Below are positions 35,440-40,688 of a DNA stretch of 40,688 nucleotides, piece by piece (within the stretch, counting starts at the first letter, position 1; each line of letters starts with the position of its first letter). The DNA comes from Syntrophorhabdales bacterium (lineage in GTDB: Bacteria; Desulfobacterota; Syntrophorhabdia; Syntrophorhabdales; WCHB1-27): NCBI GenBank assembly GCA_035541455.1, contig DATKNH010000173.1, positions 1 to 40,688 on the forward strand, in the 5' to 3' direction. A program made the position numbers and the translations under genes. Below the pieces are notes generated by a model. It was not told the DNA's origin and did not search any database. It saw only the letters and a list, made by a program, of their open reading frames with translations.

Positions 35440-35564
35440 GGAAGCTCCTCTTCTCCTCTGGTAAGTTCACCTTGTGCGTGTCCTTTTCAGGAGCGTGCAA
35501 ACTCGATACCATTATACTATTTTCGTGAATTTGAATTGTAAAGGCTTTGGGTATATGTTTAATC

Positions 35565-36395
35565 ATGAAAGCAAAAGAACGATGTTATGCCTGCCTGCGA
35601 GACCTTGCCCGGCAGACCGTGAGTCTTTCAGGTGCTGATGGTGCGCTGATTGAGCGGTCATTTGACTTGATCGACCGGCTTTGTACTCCTGACACAAATC
35701 CGACCGCGGTATCAAACCAACTCCTCAAGTTCATAAGGGCCGAGACAGGTGTGTCGGATCCTTTTGCGGCGAAGAAGGCCCTGGAATTGAGCCAAGCCAG
35801 GAAAGCGGCCGCGGAGTTTCAATGCCTTGTCAATGAGGGTCTGGAGGGCGTATTGAAATATTCCTGCCTGGGCAATTCCCACGATTATTTCGGCGGTGCA
35901 TACAACGTAGCGGATTTCCGCTTTGTAGCCGATATCGAAAGCATCCGCGGAGCAGTTGTGAGCTCTGGTAGCAGGGCGTTACTCTTTGGCGATAACGTAG
36001 GCGATTTCTTCTTTGATCTGCCGTTGATCCGCTTGCTGGAGAACGCCGGAAAGTTTGTCTATTATGCGGTCAAGGAGGGACCGGCTCAGAATGACCTGTC
36101 AATGACTGACGTCGCAATGTACCGCCTGTGCGATCTTTTTCCGAATATAATCTCCACCGGTGCCGATGAAGTCGGCATAACACGAGAGCGCATGTCTCAG
36201 ACCGTCAACGATCTGTGGGAGAGCGATGCAGTGGTTATTGCAAAAGGCATGGGCAATTATGAGTCCATCTCGGAATTCCACGGCGGCAGGCGTGTGATAT
36301 ATATTCTTAAGGTGAAATGCAAGACTGTTGCTGAAGCGCTCGGCCGTGATGTGGGCGAGCATACTTCCTTTGTGGGGGGTGTCAATGGCTGGTAA
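35565..36395 (+). CDS. DUF89 (ARMT1-like) damage-control phosphatase-family protein
   Basis: This protein of 276 residues from the ATG at 35565 (a TTG at 35547 is an alternative) matches the DUF89 family. Cysteines near the N terminus ([15 protein letters not shown]) are usual for the bacterial/archaeal subgroup. The metal site is built from [26 protein letters not shown] (the DNxG core) and the late [13 protein letters not shown] motif, with the [14 protein letters not shown] tail. DUF89 proteins hydrolyse damaged phosphometabolites such as glycated sugar phosphates. The 3' end overlaps dnaJ by 11 bases, so the two are probably co-expressed, which fits a metabolite- and protein-repair pairing (inference). 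Confidence 0.85.
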   Translation: MKAKERCYACLRDLARQTVSLSGADGALIERSFDLIDRLCTPDTNPTAVSNQLLKFIRAETGVSDPFAAKKALELSQARKAAAEFQCLVNEGLEGVLKYSCLGNSHDYFGGAYNVADFRFVADIESIRGAVVSSGSRALLFGDNVGDFFFDLPLIRLLENAGKFVYYAVKEGPAQNDLSMTDVAMYRLCDLFPNIISTGADEVGITRERMSQTVNDLWESDAVVIAKGMGNYESISEFHGGRRVIYILKVKCKTVAEALGRDVGEHTSFVGGVNGW

Positions 36396-37323
36396 AAAAG
36401 ATTATTACGAAATTCTCGGGGTGCAGAAGAGCGCGACTGAAGACGACATCAAAAAGGCTTACAGAAAGCTTGCAATGAAATATCACCCTGACCGGAACCC
36501 CGGCAACAAACAAGCCGAGGAGCATTTCAAGGAGATCAACGAAGCGTACGCGGTGCTCAGCGATGCGGAGAAGAGAAAACAGTACGATACCTATGGCATG
36601 AGCGGTTTTCAGCAGAGGTACTCCCAGGAAGACATATACCGCGGTTTCAATATTGGTGATCTTTTCAAGGACCTTGGTTTTGGCAACAAGGATCTGTTCA
36701 GCATCATTTTCGGTGGCAGGCAAGCTGGAAGAGAGCAGGGCAGAGGAGGCAGGCGGGGGTTTGACTTTAATCCGGAGGATTTTGCAGCGAGGCAGCAGAG
36801 GCCTGCCGGAGATCTCGATCTCAACTATGAACTGGAAATTCCCTTCATGGATGCTATCAGGGGATCGGAAAAGAGGCTCTCCTTCAGCGGGCCTCAAGGA
36901 ACAGAGGAGATCAAGGTCAAAATACCCAAAGGCATCAATTCAGGCCAGCGCTTACGACTCCAGGGAAAAGGCAGCAAGGACCCCTACACAGGAAGAGCAG
37001 GAGACCTGTACGTAACGGTCAAAGTGGGGGAGCATCCGGTCTTCAAAAGAGTGGGCAATGATCTCTATGTTACCAAGGAGATAACGTTCAGCGACGCCGC
37101 ACTGGGTGGCAGCGTGGAGGTGCCGACTATTGACGGAGCCAAGCAGATAAGGGTTCCCCCCGGGGTCAAGGCTTCCACCAAAGTTCGGATGAAGGGCCTT
37201 GGCGTATCGCAGGCTGGTATGGCACCAGGAGACCAGTACGTGGAGATTGCAATTGACGTTCCCAAGCGTCTCACTGACCGGCAAAAGTCGCTGCTGGAAG
37301 AACTGAAGAAAGAAGGGCTGTAG
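36385..37323 (+). CDS. DnaJ-family co-chaperone, CbpA type
   Basis: This Hsp40 of 312 residues from the ATG at 36385 stimulates DnaK. The J-domain (about 5-70) has [27 protein letters not shown] with the HPD motif, and [16 protein letters not shown] glycine/phenylalanine-rich linker ([19 protein letters not shown]) follows. There is no CxxCxGxG zinc finger, so it is type B (CbpA). Two C-terminal substrate-binding domains carry [19 protein letters not shown] and [26 protein letters not shown] close before the ATG gives the ribosome binding site. The start lies 11 bases inside the DUF89 gene. Confidence 0.95.
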   Translation: MAGKKDYYEILGVQKSATEDDIKKAYRKLAMKYHPDRNPGNKQAEEHFKEINEAYAVLSDAEKRKQYDTYGMSGFQQRYSQEDIYRGFNIGDLFKDLGFGNKDLFSIIFGGRQAGREQGRGGRRGFDFNPEDFAARQQRPAGDLDLNYELEIPFMDAIRGSEKRLSFSGPQGTEEIKVKIPKGINSGQRLRLQGKGSKDPYTGRAGDLYVTVKVGEHPVFKRVGNDLYVTKEITFSDAALGGSVEVPTIDGAKQIRVPPGVKASTKVRMKGLGVSQAGMAPGDQYVEIAIDVPKRLTDRQKSLLEELKKEGL

Positions 37324-37396
37324 TCCGGAACTCATTGTCTCACGCTCGATGCTGCCCTATTAGTACTAGAGAAAGAAATTGAGAAGGGAGTTGCCC

Positions 37397-37729
37397 ATGG
37401 GAGAATACTATGAGAAAAAGGATCTTGAAGATTTCGGCAATATAGGAGAGTACGCACCTGATCTGGGAAAGAAGTACTTCGATTATTACGGTGAGACCAT
37501 GAAAGCGGGTGCCCTGAGCGAACGGGAAAAGGCGCTCATTGCGCTCGCCGTTGCTACGACACAGACCTGTCCCTACTGCATTGACGCGTACACCAACCAG
37601 TGCCTGACGCTCGGTATATCGAGGGAGGAGATGATGGAGGCGGTACATGTCGGAGCGGCAATGACCGCGGGGATTGTGCTGGCCCATTCGACACAGATGA
37701 GAAAGATCATACAGCAGAAGGAGATGTAG
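37397..37729 (+). CDS. AhpD-like (carboxymuconolactone decarboxylase-family) partner of the radical SAM protein
   Basis: This protein of 110 residues has the AhpD fold with a redox CxxC: Cys58-Pro-Tyr-Cys61 in ATTQTCPYCIDAYTNQCL, followed by the MMEAVHVGAAMTAGIVLAHS helix. The ATG at 37397 is chosen for its AAGGGAG ribosome binding site. AhpD-like proteins reduce peroxides or thiols with a catalytic Cys pair. This subgroup is regularly encoded next to ArsS-like radical SAM proteins, as here, where the next gene begins two bases after its stop. The pairing suggests a thiol or peroxide step linked to the radical SAM reaction; the true substrate is unknown. Confidence 0.88.
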   Translation: MGEYYEKKDLEDFGNIGEYAPDLGKKYFDYYGETMKAGALSEREKALIALAVATTQTCPYCIDAYTNQCLTLGISREEMMEAVHVGAAMTAGIVLAHSTQMRKIIQQKEM

Positions 37730-37731
37730 AC

Positions 37732-38694
37732 GTGTTGGCATCCGTTGTCGTGCCCTCCTTCGGAGAAAAGTCCGGGGCGCCTCTCAAGGCGACAAGCGTT
37801 GACATTCTTCAGATCAATCTTGGCTACCGGTGCACGCTTGAGTGCAGGCACTGTCATGTGGAAGCGGGCCCGCGGAGATCTGAGACTATGTCCCGGGATG
37901 TGCTGGAGCAGTGCCTGGTTGTCCTGAAAAATAATTTGATACCGACGGTCGACGTGACCGGTGGCAGTCCCGAGTTGCACCCGGATGTATGCTGGCTCCT
38001 AGACGAGTGCGGTGCGTTGCAGCGGCGCATCATCATACGGAGCAATGGTGTGCTTCTTTGCGACGGAGAGCGGGAAGGCCTTCTGGAGCTCTGCGCCCGC
38101 AACCGGGTTGAGATCGTTCTCTCGTTGCCCCATGTCACGCCAAGGATGACCGACCGGCAGAGAGGAGAAGGTGTATTCGCAAAAGTGATAGGGGCGATGA
38201 AACGGCTCAATGCATTGGGCTATGGCGAGCCGGGCAGCAGTCTTCTGCTCGACATTGTCCATAATCCCACCGGGGCGTACCTTCCCGGCTCCCAGGCCAG
38301 CCTTGAATCACTCTACAGGCAGAGTCTCCGCGAGCGTTACGGGGTAAGCTTCACCCGTCTATTCTGCATCACAAACATGCCTGTCGGCCGTTACCTGGAC
38401 TATCTTGTCAGGACAGACAACTACAATGAGTACATGAGCAGCCTGATCAAGGCCTTCAACGTGGCTGCGCTGGAGAGAGTCATGTGCAAATCAACTCTGT
38501 CAGTCGGCTGGGATGGGAGTCTCTATGACTGCGATTTTAACCAGGTGCTGGGCCTGACCGTCAATCATGGTGCGCCCCCTCACATCTCCTCATTCGACAT
38601 GAGCCTGCTCGCGTCAAGACGAATCGTTGTGGGTGACCACTGTTACGGCTGCACAGCCGGTTCAGGCAGTTCCTGCCAGGGGCAAACAGCCTGA
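37732..38694 (+). CDS. ArsS-like radical SAM protein (DUF3641 C-terminal domain), cysteine form
   Basis: This radical SAM enzyme of 320 residues, from a GTG with AAGGAG eight bases before, has the Fe-S motif C34-x3-C38-x2-C41 (GYRCTLECRHCHVEAGP). A TGGSPELHPD segment near the domain's third strand binds SAM. The C-terminal DUF3641 region ends with GDHCYGCTAGSGSSCQGQ (Cys304, Cys307, Cys315). In many relatives one residue of this cysteine-rich tail is selenocysteine; here all are cysteine. Some relatives (ArsS) act in arsenosugar synthesis, but no arsM or other arsenic gene is in view, so the substrate is open. It is coupled with the AhpD-like gene. Confidence 0.9.
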   Translation: MLASVVVPSFGEKSGAPLKATSVDILQINLGYRCTLECRHCHVEAGPRRSETMSRDVLEQCLVVLKNNLIPTVDVTGGSPELHPDVCWLLDECGALQRRIIIRSNGVLLCDGEREGLLELCARNRVEIVLSLPHVTPRMTDRQRGEGVFAKVIGAMKRLNALGYGEPGSSLLLDIVHNPTGAYLPGSQASLESLYRQSLRERYGVSFTRLFCITNMPVGRYLDYLVRTDNYNEYMSSLIKAFNVAALERVMCKSTLSVGWDGSLYDCDFNQVLGLTVNHGAPPHISSFDMSLLASRRIVVGDHCYGCTAGSGSSCQGQTA

Positions 38695-38713
38695 TGAGCA
38701 GCGTGCAGAGCCT

Positions 38714-40687
<1,974 letters not shown>

Positions 40688-40688
40688 C

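Overview
The window reads as a stretch of chromosome from an anaerobic Gram-negative bacterium, most likely a deltaproteobacterium in the broad sense (Desulfobacterota or a syntrophic relative). This is inferred from several things together: an ilvB-ilvH-ilvC-psd-pssA gene order, lipid A aminoarabinose genes and an RND efflux pump (both need an outer membrane), FmdB-type and DUF89 proteins, an ArsS-like radical SAM/AhpD pair, and a probable selenoprotein. By eye the GC content is a little above 50%. No tRNA, rRNA, CRISPR array, transposase or phage gene was seen, and no gene-free gap exceeds about 272 bases.

Layout. (1) 1-4451: a catabolic uptake module with the 3' part of a DapA-family lyase/synthase, a TRAP binding protein, a fused DctQM TRAP permease and a GntR/FCD regulator. 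(2) 4504-6306, minus: two periplasmic binding proteins of different families (ABC family 3 and Bug/TctC) with no permease nearby. (3) 6486-15107: a PEGA lipoprotein and a DHA2 MFS exporter on the minus strand, divergent from a complete RND tripartite efflux operon followed by a TetR regulator; a DMT-family (EamA) exporter follows. (4) 16198-19981: a class II aldolase relative with its own promoter, an HNH protein, a soluble P-type-ATPase-like HAD protein, a flavin reductase-like protein and a HAD phosphatase. (5) 24882 down to 19920, minus: a DUF465 protein, acetolactate synthase (ilvB, ilvH), ilvC, psd and pssA, arranged as one operon joining branched-chain amino acid and phosphatidylethanolamine synthesis. 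(6) 25155-29020: arnC, a stand-alone ArnA formyltransferase, a stand-alone ArnA decarboxylase and arnD, without arnB or arnT in view. (7) 31257 down to 29223, minus: groES-groEL behind a sigma-70-like promoter and a CIRCE-like HrcA operator. (8) 31329-31763: a secreted thioredoxin-like protein whose CxxC motif is encoded UGA-Pro-Tyr-Cys, followed by a hairpin with the same AGGUCU loop as the E. coli fdhF SECIS. (9) 31793-40687: an NlpC/P60 lipoprotein and a HAD-IB phosphatase; a coupled amidohydrolase-methyltransferase-YrdC trio; FmdB, DUF89 and a CbpA-type DnaJ; an AhpD-like protein with an ArsS-like radical SAM protein; and the 3' part of ligA.

The strongest unusual signal is the apparent selenoprotein at 31329-31763. 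Conventional gene calling would split it at the UGA and keep only a 90-residue fragment lacking the redox motif. Other points of interest are the split ArnA arrangement, the CIRCE-like element in the promoter region shared with the selenoprotein gene, the radical SAM/AhpD pair in its cysteine form, and a structured direct repeat in the divergent promoter region at 32947-33062.
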